Shown piece by piece: positions 1 to 10,985 of a DNA stretch of 64,000 nucleotides. The notes under the pieces are model-generated. The model was not told the DNA's origin, ran no database searches, and was given only the letters and a program-made list of their open reading frames with translations. This DNA is from Neurospora intermedia. Its lineage: Eukaryota; Ascomycota; Sordariomycetes; Sordariales; Sordariaceae. Position 1 is the stretch's first letter. Each line of letters opens with the position of its first letter. A program made the translations under genes and the position numbers. The stretch is taken from contig BTPP01000001.1 in the NCBI GenBank assembly GCA_037102815.1, forward strand, positions 893,001 to 957,000, read 5' to 3'.

Positions 1-401
1 CAGCCCTCGATCCTTTCGGTTCCCCGATTGGGTTTGTCACCGAAAGCTTCGCCTGCGGCGGCTGAGCAAGGCACCAGTTTGCCTGTGGTCCAGCTGAAGG
101 AATGCCAAGACAGTAAACCCTCGATATCCGATGTAGAAGCAGGGCTATCCCATTCGTCAAGAACTGCTGTCTTGTGGACTAGCTCGTGTTGTGCCTGGCT
201 GCTTTCAGTCACTGTGCTTCAGCCACATCAGACCGGGTTGTGAATGTGTTGGGCTTTTTCATCATGTGTTCTCCAGCCCCAGCCTGACTGTCCTCTCTTC
301 TCTCTTCTCCCCAAAGGTCGGATACTCTTGTCCTTTTGTACCTGTTTCCATAAAATCCGAATTGTGAAGATTGGAAGTCCGAGTCTCATCAGTTAGTCAT
401 C
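1..401. other. Leader region of the proline-rich gene; no coding gene seen
   Basis: The open frames here are short and lack recognisable sequence. A pyrimidine-rich stretch (about 285-312) and the bases just before 402 are probably promoter and 5' UTR of the downstream gene. The left edge of the window may also cut into a neighbouring gene's flank, but nothing supports a coding assignment. Confidence 0.5.
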
Positions 402-2174
402 ATGTCATACAGCGGCATCACCCCATACGGCGCTGCTTATCGGCAGCACTCTCAACCACAAGAACAACAACAACAACCGGAGCAACAACGTCGACTATCA
501 GAGCCGAAAGCCTACCGTCCATATCAACCGTACCGGCCACCTACACAGCAGCCAGGGCCAAGTGGTAGTTATGAGAATAATAGCCGACGTTCGTCTATTG
601 CAAGCCAGTCATCTCTGGCTTCCTCGCTCGCAAAGCTTGATCTTGGCGATAGCTCCATGGTTCCGGCACCCTTGAGAGTTCAACATAGGCCCGTCTCGAG
701 CCAGATACCAACCCAGTGCCAGACACCGCAGTCACCACAGGTAGAACAAAACTACAAACCTTATTCTCCACCTTCTTCGCATCGTAACTCGGTTACATCC
801 ACGGCCGGACGACGGACCTCCAATGGTTTTGTTGCTGAGCTTGAAGGGTCATTACCTCCTCCCGTGCGGGAGAGCAATGCTGTGGAGCCCTCTTCAATCG
901 TCCCTCCCCCGAAACCGGCCAAGATATTGGAAACTCCTGACAGTGAAGGACTGATCGTCGTGGAAGCCGAAGCCTTACCTTCTGTCCCCGGCTCTTGGCC
1001 CGCCTCGCTTGAAGAACAGTCAGATACTGGGTATCAACCTCCTTATACCCAGCCTCAATATCAGAAACCGAGTTCACCACCCTCGCTTCATGACGAGGCA
1101 ACACAGAGCACGCCAAGTCCTCCGCCTGTGCAATATCCATCAGCTTCTCAGCAACAAGCGCCTATCCCTCCACCAGTGCCACAGCCGACCTACACGTCTG
1201 CTCCGGCTCAGCCAGGGTACCAGAGCCTTTCACCTCCCCAGTCACCACCGCTGCTGCCGTTAGGGGAAATTTCGGCCCCGTTCACTTCCCCATACCGCCA
1301 ACCTGGCAACTACACTTCTGCGCCTTCGCCTGGATTCAGCCAAGCCCCAACATCTCCGGTTGGGCAAGCACCTCCGCCGCCTCCATATCAGCAGCAAACC
1401 TACGGCAGCCCTCCCCATTCACCACCACGTCCCCCTCCTCAGTCAACACGGCCAACATCTCTGTACTTCTCCGGCTACCAGTGTCCACCGACACCCACCC
1501 TCAACACCAGCAACTTACCGCTCACTCCTCCAACCCAACAAGGATCTTCCTCTCCCGCCTCTCCGCAATCATCTACAGCCGGAAGCCACAGACACTCATT
1601 CTCGTACTTTCCGGCCGCCTATCCTCCTCGGCCTTCACCACCAACCCAACATCAACCGGCCACGACCTTGCCCTCGCCAACTGTTAGTTCTACTACCTCC
1701 CCTTCATCACCGTTCCCTTCGGCGCCTCCAGTTGTAAACCTCCCAGCCCAACCAACTTATCCCTCCACCCCAGCGCAACAACAACCTCAACCAACAATAA
1801 CCTACACCACCGCCCCCTCACAACCCACTTACTCCTCCCAACATTCCTCCCCCACTTCCACCCCCTCTTTCACTTCTCCTTCTGGTTCAAATTCGGGAGC
1901 CACCAAACCAGGCGGAGCCTTCTACCATTTCCCTTCTCCTCCGCACCCCTCGCTCAACTCCAAGTTATCTATCAACGGACTGAAAAGGACGGCTGCGGGA
2001 CTGGGCGGGGCGATCAAGAATGTGGCAAACGTGGTGGAAGTTGCGGGCAGGGAGGCAGTTAAGGCGGGGAGGGCGGCGGCTGCTGCCGCTGGGGAGAGAG
2101 ATTCTGGAAAGACGTACACGGGGAGTTTTGGGAGGAGGGTGAGTGGGATGGGGTTTTATGGTGGTAGAGGGTAG
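402..2174 (+). CDS. Proline/serine/glutamine-rich low-complexity protein
   Basis: This intronless frame encodes 590 residues. The ATG at 402 has an A at -3 and is the first in a long open frame. I do not recognise a named family. Residues ~10-30 are Q-rich, and residues ~60-500 are dominated by P, S, T and Q with many PPP and SPP stretches, as in intrinsically disordered scaffold or adaptor proteins. Only the last ~65 residues look ordered: a Gly/Ala-rich, mildly amphipathic segment with several Lys/Arg (around KSGLKRTAAG to the C-terminus). No signal peptide or membrane segment is visible. The gene faces gh6-2 tail to tail with about 400 bp between stop codons. Codon choice is C-rich at third positions, like the other euchromatic genes. 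Function is unknown; a cytoskeletal or signalling scaffold is possible but unsupported. Confidence 0.85.
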   Translation: MSYSGITPYGAAYRQHSQPQEQQQQPEQQRRLSEPKAYRPYQPYRPPTQQPGPSGSYENNSRRSSIASQSSLASSLAKLDLGDSSMVPAPLRVQHRPVSSQIPTQCQTPQSPQVEQNYKPYSPPSSHRNSVTSTAGRRTSNGFVAELEGSLPPPVRESNAVEPSSIVPPPKPAKILETPDSEGLIVVEAEALPSVPGSWPASLEEQSDTGYQPPYTQPQYQKPSSPPSLHDEATQSTPSPPPVQYPSASQQQAPIPPPVPQPTYTSAPAQPGYQSLSPPQSPPLLPLGEISAPFTSPYRQPGNYTSAPSPGFSQAPTSPVGQAPPPPPYQQQTYGSPPHSPPRPPPQSTRPTSLYFSGYQCPPTPTLNTSNLPLTPPTQQGSSSPASPQSSTAGSHRHSFSYFPAAYPPRPSPPTQHQPATTLPSPTVSSTTSPSSPFPSAPPVVNLPAQPTYPSTPAQQQPQPTITYTTAPSQPTYSSQHSSPTSTPSFTSPSGSNSGATKPGGAFYHFPSPPHPSLNSKLSINGLKRTAAGLGGAIKNVANVVEVAGREAVKAGRAAAAAAGERDSGKTYTGSFGRRVSGMGFYGGRG

Positions 2175-2578
2175 AGGGCAGCTAATTGGTGAAGCTTGGA
2201 TACCTACCTAGCAGGGATGCGTGGGTGGGTTGAGGCAAGGCTCTCGGGGACGGAACTGAGGGGGAAAGGCAACGTATTCTCAGAGCAGAAGCTGCCTCTA
2301 AGGGCCTGGCACAACTAGCACAATCCAGTCAACATCAAGGTCAAAAAGACCGTAGAAGTGAGTATACCACATCGTTGTATTGACAGTATGAAAATATATG
2401 TGCAGTCCACCCTAGCAGGCGAACAAAAAAAAAAAAAAAGCTTCTTAATCTATGTACAAGAATTTGGGAAGAAGCAGTCATCCTTTATGAGTCCTTTTCA
2501 CGTTACTTCCTCTCTCACCCTCTTCATCTCCTCAGCCACCAAATTCCAAAAAGCCCATTATTGTCAAAGACAATGCGC
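2175..2578. other. Convergent intergenic region with a 15-A run
   Basis: This region lies between two stop codons and should hold the 3' UTRs of both neighbours. It contains an uninterrupted run of 15 A at 2425-2439. No RNA gene or credible ORF is visible. Confidence 0.6.
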
Positions 2579-4095
2579 TTAGAAAGCGGGGTTAGCGTTC
2601 TTAAGCAGCTGCTCAAAGTAAGCCTGGAACCACTGGCCAGCCTCAGGGGCAGGCTTGAGGGCATCCGAGAGACCGCAGTGGTAGTCATAGCGGGTAGCCG
2701 AGGTATCGCTGGTACCATCAGACTCACCACCGGGCTTGACCCAGACGAAGGCATCAGCCAACGAGGAGCCAGTGTTGGTGGTAGGGCGGACACCGAAACC
2801 GGTGCCGATGGCGTTGCACCAGTCACCCTGCTCGATCTGGCCAGTCGGCTGCTTGCCGGAACGGCCCGTGTCAACGATGAACTGGGCGGGGAAGCCGGCA
2901 GCGTTGAGAAGAGGAGAGAAAGCCTCAATGTACTTCTTCTCGTCGTAGTTGGGGTTGGGCGTGGTGTACGAAGGAGCGGAGGAGAGCGACCAGCCGTTGT
3001 AGTTGGAGACGTTGGTGACGAGACCGCGGACGGACTTGGGCTTGCCGGCGGCCTTGTAGATGTCGGCGAAGAGGGTGGCAGCAGGCTGGATGTTAGCGGG
3101 CCAGCCGAGCCAGCCACCGTGACCAGCATCGAGGTACTGGGCAACGTGGGGAAGGTCGAGCTGGGTGATGGCGTAGTTGGTGCACTCCTTGTAGGCGGAG
3201 GCGGCGTTGGCACACTTGGCAACGTTGGTGTTAGTGACGAGGTTAGCAAGCGAGTCGGGCTCGATGACGAGGATGGTGCGGATGTCCGAGTACTCGATCA
3301 GAAGCTTGCGGATGGCGTTGATGTAGGTCTTGTAGTTGGCAACGCCGCCGTTGGCGATGGAGAACTCGCCGTTGGAGGCGGCAGCAGCGCAGTCACGGTC
3401 AGGGAGATCGTAGACGACAAAGTGAGCGGCGTAGGGAGGGTTGGCACCGGCCTTGTTGGCCGCGCGGATCTCTTCGAGGGTGCTCTTCATGAGAGTGTCC
3501 ACGGTGACGTTGCGGTCGAGCCACTGGAAGGTGGGAACCTTGGCAACGGCAGACGCCTGAACAGCCAAGCTGCCAGTCATGGAAGGAATGGCATGGTTGT
3601 AGATCTCGGAGGAGTAGTAGCTGTTGGCCCAGCCCTGAACACCAAGGAAGGGGTTGCCAGTGAAGCTAGCAGTGGAGGAAGCACCGCCAGCAATGGTGGT
3701 GGTGGGCACCGAAGGAGCGGTAGTAGTGGTAATGGGCTGGGCAGCGCTGCTGCTGGTAACCTTGCTGGTGGTGCTAGAGACCTTGCTGGTGCTGGTAGGG
3801 CTGGTGGAAGAAGCCCCAGCAGTGGTGGTAACCTGAGCGCCGGGCAAGCACTGGGAGTAGTAAGAGTTGATCTCAACGCAGGAGTTGCCGGAGGAGCAGC
3901 AAGTCGCACCAGACCAGCCAATACCACCGCACTGGCTCCTACATCGTTTGTTTGTTAGTATTGGGGAACAGGCAAGTTTTGAGGGTGATGGTGATCATAC
4001 CAGGCAGAGCCGCAGTTCTGGCGATCCTCGAGGACGGGAGCGGCGAGGGCGGAGGCCGTCAAGGCGGCAGCGAGAAGGAGCTTCTTGGCAGCCAT
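2579..4095 (-). CDS. gh6-2: GH6 cellobiohydrolase II with N-terminal CBM1
   Basis: A secreted exo-cellulase that releases cellobiose from the non-reducing ends of cellulose. Exons are 4001-4095 and 2579-3938. The 62-bp intron (3939-4000) starts GTATGA, has a TACTAAC branch site and ends TAG. The product is 484 aa, the usual CBHII length. In order: a signal peptide (~1-17, then APVLEDRQ), a CBM1 with its Cys pattern (about 28-62, CGGIGW...CC...C...YYSQCL), a Ser/Thr-rich linker (~63-120), and a GH6 catalytic domain. The GH6 motifs YDLPDRDC, LVIEPDSLAN (catalytic-acid Asp) and KPGGE-x-DGTSD are present. The last has Ser where many homologues have Cys. The start ATG sits in frame with the signal peptide across the splice. 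In Neurospora this class is cellulose-induced through CLR-1/CLR-2; I did not find a decisive site by eye. Confidence 0.96.
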
Positions 4096-4929
4096 GGTAA
4101 GAACTGTTGATGATAAGGGTTTCCGTTGACTGAAACACCAAGAATGCCATTGCTGAGGAAATTCGAATCAACAAAACGCGAAGTCGTCCTCTTTTTATGA
4201 TCGAGTTCCCTTGGATTGACCTCCATCAATCCAAGTCCCATCGGTCGGGAAGACGGGAACGCGCTTCCGAAACATCGAGGAACGATCACATAACGCCACT
4301 GACTGAATGAAGCTTGTCCGATTCCGTTCAACTAGAACTTGGCTGCCCCATGAGCAAGCTCACCCGCGGTGGTGGTCGAAACGGGCGCCATTCCGAGTGT
4401 GGCTCTACCCCGGAGTCACAGGAACGATCGTTCCGAATAGGCCATGGATGAGCCTTAGGACGAAGTTCCGAAGCCTCGACGGAAACTACGGGATGATGGA
4501 TCATGTAAATCCACATAACGTGCTCAACATGGCGACCCAAGACCGACAAGTGCGAGGAAGTAGGCTGCTTGGCGCGGCTGGAGAGGAAGTCGGGGCCCGA
4601 GGAGCGGCAAGACTGTTCAGGAATAAGTGTAACGCTGTTTACCAGAAACAGGCCAAGCTGCTTGCCAAATCCGCCGACCTGGACACCGCATTCGAGCAAT
4701 CTCGTGGAACCGGGTTCTTGGTGAAGGTGGTGGTTTGGTTGCGAGGCGTGAACCGGGTTTCGTTCTCGGAGCCCACGTTCCTTGATGTCCATTATGGGTA
4801 AGTGTCCGATTCTTGTTGCGGGGGTGGAGCGGCAAGGGGTTTGTTTTGATTGGCGACTGCCGGGTCTCTAGACGGAAAAGATGCACCACCTTTCCGCCAT
4901 CGTCACATTGCTCAAGGTCCTTGTGTTTC
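4096..4929. other. gh6-2 promoter region and 3' flank of the PLD-like gene
   Basis: An 830-bp tandem intergenic region. Overlapping frames at 4307-4801 (+) and 4328-4792 (-) are open but have no recognisable protein features. A CCCCGG-containing site near 4410 fits the loose CRE1 consensus (SYGGRG), which would suit glucose repression of a cellulase. This is suggestive only. Confidence 0.45.
4190..4201 (-). promoter_or_regulatory. TATA-like box upstream of gh6-2
   Basis: On the minus strand the sequence reads TCATAAAAAG, about 95-105 bases upstream of the gh6-2 ATG. The spacing allows a leader of roughly 60-70 nt. This is a motif match only. Confidence 0.4.
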
Positions 4930-6492
4930 TCAGCTATATCCAGAGTCAAAGACGAGTGAAAGCCGCTGATCCAACACAAGGTCAACACCTTCCCGTGCCG
5001 ATTCCGCAAAAGCTGCATCATGGAACAAGACTCCCAGTTCTTGGCTGGTATACCAGCTTGCGCGGTCCATGTTACCGGAACCAAGGACCGTGAACTCGCC
5101 ATCGACAATGGTCAGCTTGAGATGAGAGTGCACTGGCTCTTCCTCTTCAGGATCCTGTATCTGGGCATCGTTGGCCGCACGGGCTTGGCTTCCACGCTTG
5201 CCCGGTTTGGCTGCGGAACGCGGGTGAAAGTAAGAGATTCGCAGGTGGCCAAGACCGGGGTCTCCAGATTCTAGATCGTGGGCAGCGTGTGTGCGGAGCT
5301 TCCTAAAACGGCGTACGAGGGATCGGATGCACCAAGATGTGGTGGTGCCAGCCGTGACAAGCTGCTCCAGAAGCATCATGTTTCGACCTGTCACGATCGT
5401 CACATGGACGCCTCGCTTTAGAGCATCTAACAATGCAACAATAACAGGCTCGCAGGTGAGATTCGGGGTTTGTATGTAGATGGACCGTTGAGCTTGCTCG
5501 AATAGCTCCAGCATTGCAACATTCAAGGGGGTGGCTGGAGGTTTGGCAGCTGGTTGCCACGGCAAGAAGCGGAACTGTGGGTTTTGATGATGCGAGGAAG
5601 GCAACACAAGTGTCGGGAGCGGTGCGGAGGAGGCTGGTGGGAGGACCAAGTGGTGAGCACTGCTAGGAACGAAGATGAGATGTTGGGGATCTAAGAGCTG
5701 ACCCTGTAGCTCAGAGGTACGGCTATCATGAGTGGTAGGAAGAGGCTTCCGAAAATCAACATGTTTCTCCCATGTCAGAGCATAGAAGGACATCAAACTG
5801 GCGACAGCATCGCCAGTGATCTCAACGCAGCCTTCCAACCACGGCTCCCAACTGACGTTGCAACTTGGGATGAAGGCACGTTGTCTGTCGATAATGACAA
5901 ACTTGGGATGCATGACACTGAAGGGGAGGAAGAACAGACTCTTCACTTGAAGGCGGATGCCGGCCTCGTCCAACAAGGCAGGATCAGGGAGGCCGAGCTT
6001 CTTTTGCCATTCAGCAGGCGAGTAGGTGTAGCCATCGCGAGACTGTGGGTGCAGTAGCTTTTGGAATACGGATCGCGACGAAAAGCAGATTCGGACGGTG
6101 AGAGGCTCAAGGTCATGCGAGTTGGGCAGATGACGGCGGTGGTCCGCCAGTTTGACAAGAGCATCGGTGATGGCAGAAAGGGTCTTTGAAGGGGCCCAGA
6201 AGCAGGTGACAAAGATGACTTCACATCTGGCCGACACGATGCCGGGAATTAGAGTGCTCGTGAAGATGGATGCTCCTGTGCCCAATTGAAAGCTGTGAGG
6301 CGAGCTCCGAGATATGATGACTTGTTGATCTGCCTCATCAGTGGCGTCGTAACTGGGAAGATCCCATCGAGTAGCGGCGGGATGTTGCTGTTGACGGTGT
6401 TGTAGCTGCTTGAGGAACTTGTGGACAAAACTAGACGAGTAGCTCATGTCTTGTTGGGAGCGATTCTGCAGCGGGATGTAGTCATGGGGCAT
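4930..6492 (-). CDS. Phospholipase D-like HKD-family protein
   Basis: A single-exon 520-aa protein with two HKD half-sites typical of the PLD superfamily (phosphodiesterases and transphosphatidylases). The first is HPKFVIIDR, with His195, Lys197 and Asp202. The second is HLKLTIVDG near residue 457, with His457, Lys459 and Asp464, followed by GSGNMDRASW, the usual Gly-Ser/Asn strand. Residues 1-60 are Q-rich and poorly structured, and there is no clear signal peptide. Closest in layout to the two-HKD cardiolipin-synthase/PLD-like proteins, but the substrate cannot be deduced. The start at 6492 is the first ATG in frame; an internal Met at codon 16 is an alternative. It lies on the same strand as gh6-2, ~830 bp upstream, with no sign of co-transcription. 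Confidence 0.88.
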   Translation of the reverse strand: MPHDYIPLQNRSQQDMSYSSSFVHKFLKQLQHRQQQHPAATRWDLPSYDATDEADQQVIISRSSPHSFQLGTGASIFTSTLIPGIVSARCEVIFVTCFWAPSKTLSAITDALVKLADHRRHLPNSHDLEPLTVRICFSSRSVFQKLLHPQSRDGYTYSPAEWQKKLGLPDPALLDEAGIRLQVKSLFFLPFSVMHPKFVIIDRQRAFIPSCNVSWEPWLEGCVEITGDAVASLMSFYALTWEKHVDFRKPLPTTHDSRTSELQGQLLDPQHLIFVPSSAHHLVLPPASSAPLPTLVLPSSHHQNPQFRFLPWQPAAKPPATPLNVAMLELFEQAQRSIYIQTPNLTCEPVIVALLDALKRGVHVTIVTGRNMMLLEQLVTAGTTTSWCIRSLVRRFRKLRTHAAHDLESGDPGLGHLRISYFHPRSAAKPGKRGSQARAANDAQIQDPEEEEPVHSHLKLTIVDGEFTVLGSGNMDRASWYTSQELGVLFHDAAFAESAREGVDLVLDQRLSLVFDSGYS

Positions 6493-8031
6493 GGATGAAT
6501 GTCAGAAGACGACGACGAGGTTGGTGAGAACTTGAAGCCAAAGGAACTGAAAGGAGGATTAGGATTGGAAGTGGAAAATTGAGTCCTAGATTGTGACGCA
6601 ATTGGTGTCACTGATCGGGAGAGAACTTAGCGGTCGGTGCCTGGAAATTGGGAAGCTTCAGATTGGAGATTTGGGCGAAATTGGATGAAATTGGGGTTCC
6701 AGTTGGAGATCATTAGGAGCTCCATTGGTTAAGGTTTAGCGTGCGGGGAAACTGTTGGTCAAAGCTTTTCTTAGTTGGCTTCCCCAAATTTCAACCGCAG
6801 TTTGGCATCCACAAACAACTGAAACTCCAACATGTTCACAGACACCAAAGTTCACCTGGACATGGAATGAACGGAACGAGTCCCGTCAAGGCCAGACAGC
6901 CAGGCGCTACCGAAGTGAAAGAGAAATTACATGAGCAAGAGCCCTCTTGCGTGCCATCAAGCTCATCACTCCTACATCGCGTCCTCTCTTCAACAGTTGA
7001 GACCAGGACACAGGCCTAGGAAACGGCGCCCCCCAATTGAGAATCAATGTTCACTTATTTTTTGTTGATTGTCGTCTAATCTTCTTATTTCGGTCGATCG
7101 ACAGTTCATTTCAGTTGTGTCTTTGCTTCTGTCTTATCGCTATCTTTGATTCTTTTCTTTGTCAAGGACCTGTCATCTTCTACGCACCATCTTGGGTGAT
7201 TGCAGCCACACAATGCGTGTCTCTCCAGACCACCCAACACACAAATAGACGTTGAGTCTTTGTTATCTGATATCTTTATGAACTCCAAGGGAGTCCCCAA
7301 TCTCAAAGACGTTCCTGCTAAAAACATTGCCTGTGTAGATCTTACGTACTGCTAGAGCTGCCCCACGCCAAAAAGAGACCGGCACCGACCAAGCACATAC
7401 CTTGAATATCGCCGGCAGTGATCCCAGGTCCCGAGCTTAGACTTATCCATCAACTGTTCACCATTGCTTCGGCCCGGACTTTGGCACCGCTGGTTCAGAC
7501 CTCTTCTTCCATTGTGACGGGTCAGTGACCTTGTCAGGTTGAGTTTCCCGCACTTCATTCAACCCCGCCAAGACAGGGCACTCCCAAGTTGTATTGACAT
7601 CGCGACGATCTGTCCAATGACAAAGGGTCATGCTCGATGTCGCCATCACCACTAGGGATTTGACAATGATAGCTCACATCTTTCTCACTGGCCGGAAGTG
7701 TTGTTATTTCCAGCTTCATGTTATTGCCAGATGTCGAGATCGACGTTTTCCCGATACTGGCCATATCAGAAAATCAAGGTACATAGAGTCTGGCCAAGGT
7801 CGGCGTGCAACACCTTGATATAAACTCCCTCTTTTCAAAAGCCAGAGTTCTACACGATGAACGAGACTGTTTGCTTGCGCTTGATGTATCGGGCTATCTA
7901 ACCGTCTGTATTGCCACCAAAACGTATACTACCTACCAGCGAGCGCCGTGTTCCAGATCCCACCCTTTGTGTAATACGCAGGGCTCTGTTTCTCTCATTT
8001 TCGTCCAGAGTTCCTCGATCTTTAGGCAAGC
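6493..8031. other. Divergent promoter region (PLD-like / MFS)
   Basis: A 1.5-kb region between divergent genes. The short frames here (62-92 aa) overlap on both strands and show no conserved features. A TATAAA at 7819-7824 lies ~210 bp before the MFS start codon. No RNA gene is seen. Confidence 0.5.
7819..7824 (+). promoter_or_regulatory. TATA box candidate for the MFS gene
   Basis: A perfect TATAAA, 208 bases upstream of the start codon at 8032. It would give a 5' UTR of about 180 nt. Confidence 0.4.
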
Positions 8032-9647
8032 ATGGCTGAACCCGTGACAGAGGAAAAGTCTCAACAGTACTCCGAGTCAGATCCAGACAAGAGATCTGTT
8101 GATCCAGGTTCGGCGACAGCCTCTGAGACAGTTGACCTTGAGACCAACTCGGTCAATGAAAAATCACTACTCCGAAAACTCGACATTCGTCTCCTGCCTG
8201 CCGTTGGCATTCTCTATCTGCTCTCCTTCTTGGACCGCAGCAATGTGGGCAACGCGAAGATCGAAGGTCTGGCATCAGACCTTGGTATGACGGGTAACCA
8301 ATACCTAACTGGTCTGACGCTATACTTTATCGGCTATGTCATTTTTGAAGTAAGTCGTGTTTACTCTTGACAGTATCGTGAAGACTTCTCACTGACACGC
8401 TGATAGATCCCGTGCAACATCGTTCTCAAGCGCACAACACCCAGGTTCTGGCTACCTACCCTCACCATCCTATGGGGTATTGTAGCCACTTTGATGGGCA
8501 TCGTCCAGAACCTGACTGGCTTCTTCATCGCCCGTTTCTTCCTCGGTGTCGCTGAAAGTGGTCTCTTCCCCGGTGTAGTCTACTATTTCTCCATGTGGTA
8601 CAAGCGCCGCGAGAGGCAATTCCGCATTTCACTCTTCTTCGGAGCCGCCGCTCTTGCCGGATCCTTCGGTGGCATCTTGGCCTATGGCATTGGCTTTATG
8701 CGCGGCACTGTCTGGGCGCATGGCTGGCGCTGGATTTTCATCCTCGAGGGCATCGCCACGGTCTTGATAGCCTTCGGAGCCTACTGGTTCATCTACAATT
8801 ACCCAGACACTGCCGAATTCCTTTCGGACAAGGAGCGCAAGTTCATCCACGCCCGTCTTGCCTCCGACAGCGACGCCACCCACGACGAGCGCTTCACCTG
8901 GGTCAACGTCCTCCGCGCCATAAAGGACCCCAAGTGCTGGCTCTACGGACTGAGTTTTCACACCATGAGCTTACCTCTCTACACATTCTCTCTCTTTTTG
9001 GTAAGCCACCACACCACAAGAGGACACCACTTACCTGTTGTAGACTAACACCGTCACAGCCCTCCATTATCAACGCCCTGGGCTACCGCGCCGCAACCGC
9101 CCAACTCCTCACCATCCCGCCCTATGCCTTCGCCTTCCTCACCACCCTCACCGTAGCCACCGTCTCGGAGCGTCTGCACCAGCGTGCCATCTTCATCATC
9201 GGCTCCGCCACCTTCGCCATAGTCGGCTATATCATGCTCCTCGCCAACAAGGACCCCATCGCCCATCCGGGTTTATCCTACGCCGGCACCTTCTTCGCCG
9301 CAGGAGGCATTTACCCCGCCACGGCCCTGGCACTTTCGTGGCCGGCGATTAATGTCTCTGGCCAGACCAAGAGAGCGGTGGCGAACGCGATGCAGATCAG
9401 TATCGGCAACTTGGGTGCGGTGCTGGGGACGCAGTTGTATAGGAGTGGGGATGGACCGAGGTATATTGTTGGTCATAGCTTTGCGCTGGGCTATCTGGCA
9501 GGGAATGTGATTGTGTCGAGCTTGTTGTATTTTATCTTGAGTAGGGAGAATGAGAGGCGGGATGGAGTTGCGCCGGAAGTGGAAGAGGTTGGGCATCTGA
9601 AGGATTGGGATGGGGATGAAGATCCCAGGTGGAGGTTCCAGTACTAG
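8032..9647 (+). CDS. MFS transporter, allantoate/nicotinate permease type (ACS family)
   Basis: A plasma-membrane carrier, probably importing an organic anion or vitamin-like acid. Exons are 8032-8349, 8407-9000 and 9060-9647. Both introns (57 and 59 bp) are GT-AG and fall between codons; the second has GACTAAC. The product is 499 aa with about 12 membrane segments. The N-terminus is acidic and cytosolic (to ~45). Then comes RKLDIRLLPAVGILYLLSFLDRSNVGNAKIEG, the hallmark of the DAL5/TNA1 anion:cation symporter family. A loop RFFLGVAESGLFPGVVYY and the RRERQFR motif follow, and the C-terminus is hydrophilic. Substrates in this family include allantoate, nicotinate, biotin and pantothenate; the sequence alone does not choose. 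ATG 8032 is the first in frame. Confidence 0.94.
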
Positions 9648-10015
9648 TGGGTTGAGTTGGGTTGTCGTCTCTTGGTGGTATGTCGGGATAGAGCGGGACC
9701 CTTGGAAGGTGTTGATGATAGTACATGAGTGTTAACGCAAAAATGAATGGTCGACAGAGAGGGAAAAAAACAAAAAAAAGTTGGAATGTGGTGCGGATTT
9801 TAGCCGCCGCTTGGTTTTTGGGAGATTACGTTGAGAGATACCCTTGATGTTATAGTCTATGCGTTATGGATCGGAAGTTGGTTTTGTTGTCGATCTTGAA
9901 AGTGCACTGACTGTAACTGTGAGTTGGAGGTCATGATCGAGATCAGCGCAGGGATGAAGGAAGAATAGACCTCTTTGGGCTTGGGAAACGCATCGACGCA
10001 TTGACGTCTAGATAT
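9648..10015. other. 3' flank of the MFS gene; no gene seen
   Basis: Probable 3' UTR and spacer. It is A-rich around 9760-9780 and has no credible ORF. Confidence 0.5.
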
Positions 10016-10985
10016 GCTTGATCGAAATATCGAAGTGAAAGCATACCTAGGGAAATTGTCTCGGCGACATTCACAATAGAGTATAAATGAGGTTCTTATG
10101 GGAGACCTGACTGAAAGTTAAGTGAGTGGGCGTGTGCCAAAGTTCATGACCGATGCCAACATTCTGGTGAGAGAAGAGGAAGAAGCCGATATTGGTTTGT
10201 GAATTACTTTACGATCCGGCGATGTTCGGGTGAAAAGTTGAATCGAGAAGATCCGGAACCTTAGTGATAAGATCTCCAATATAGCGTGGTCTATAGACCC
10301 TGTTGAAGTGAGGTGAGTCATGATGTACTGGTTTTTGTCGATACGCTCAACAATCGAGTTTGTCATTTCTTGTGAATCTCTTTGAGGTCCGGAAAAGTTC
10401 GGGTCAAGATATTGAAGGACTAAGCATCAAATAATCTGATGATAAGAAGCATCCATGGCGCAATTAGCGTCCTAGCTATAACGGAAGATCGCTGAATTAT
10501 ACTTGTGAGTCGTGAAGTTGATGTCTAGTCTAATATAGGTTCTGTTTCGCCTTGCGGTTTTCTTAGCCGGAGATGGTTGGGTGCACAAGTTGGGCTCATG
10601 AGGAGCCGAAGATTGATCATACAATTTTCTTGGTATGGGAAAACCGGTTTGACAATGACGCCACTTCGCAAGGGAAGTAAAGGTTTGTCGAGGGATACAT
10701 GATTTTCGTCAAGGTTCGGAGATGTTTGGGTGAAAATGTTGGGTTCGCATACCTCCGGAGATTTGGGCTATAAGATTTCCACGATATAGAGTAGCAGCCC
10801 AATGCGCCATGACTGCAACGGAAGGTCGCCCACTGGAGGTCAGCAAGTGAGTCACGAAGCCTATATCGCGATCGAAGTATCATCGAAGAACAAAAGGTAT
10901 GTTTGAGCTTGAAGTTTCTGTCGAAAGTTCGGAGATGATCGGGTGAAAGCACTTTGATCGAGAACATCGGGGCTACCGGGGGGCC
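10016..10985. repeat. Degenerate ~190-bp tandem repeat array (5-6 units)
   Basis: Several landmarks recur in the same order at roughly regular spacing. The motif TTCGGAGATGTTCGGGTGAAA occurs in diverged form near 10020, 10213, 10386, 10566, 10712 and 10925. A second motif, GTGAGTCRTGAAG, occurs near 10121, 10312, 10503 and 10846. Between them are shared pieces such as GATAAGAT-TCC-ATATAG (10270s and 10770s) and AACGGAAGRTCGC (10480 and 10820). Units are ~145-215 bp and strongly diverged. The changes are not confined to C-to-T, so this is not simply a RIP product. No ORF is shared across units on the plus strand. On the minus strand the repeat gives a weak SPxHLRT peptide repeat in a 137-codon open frame (10617-11030). 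Function is unknown. Confidence 0.6.

Noticed and set aside
2561-3958. 465-codon open frame on the plus strand across gh6-2
   Set aside because: It lies antisense to an unmistakable GH6 gene, is Gly/Val-rich and featureless, and results from G/C-biased third positions.
6741-7019. 92-codon frame between the PLD-like and MFS genes
   Set aside because: No features, poor context and low-complexity residues; probably promoter DNA.
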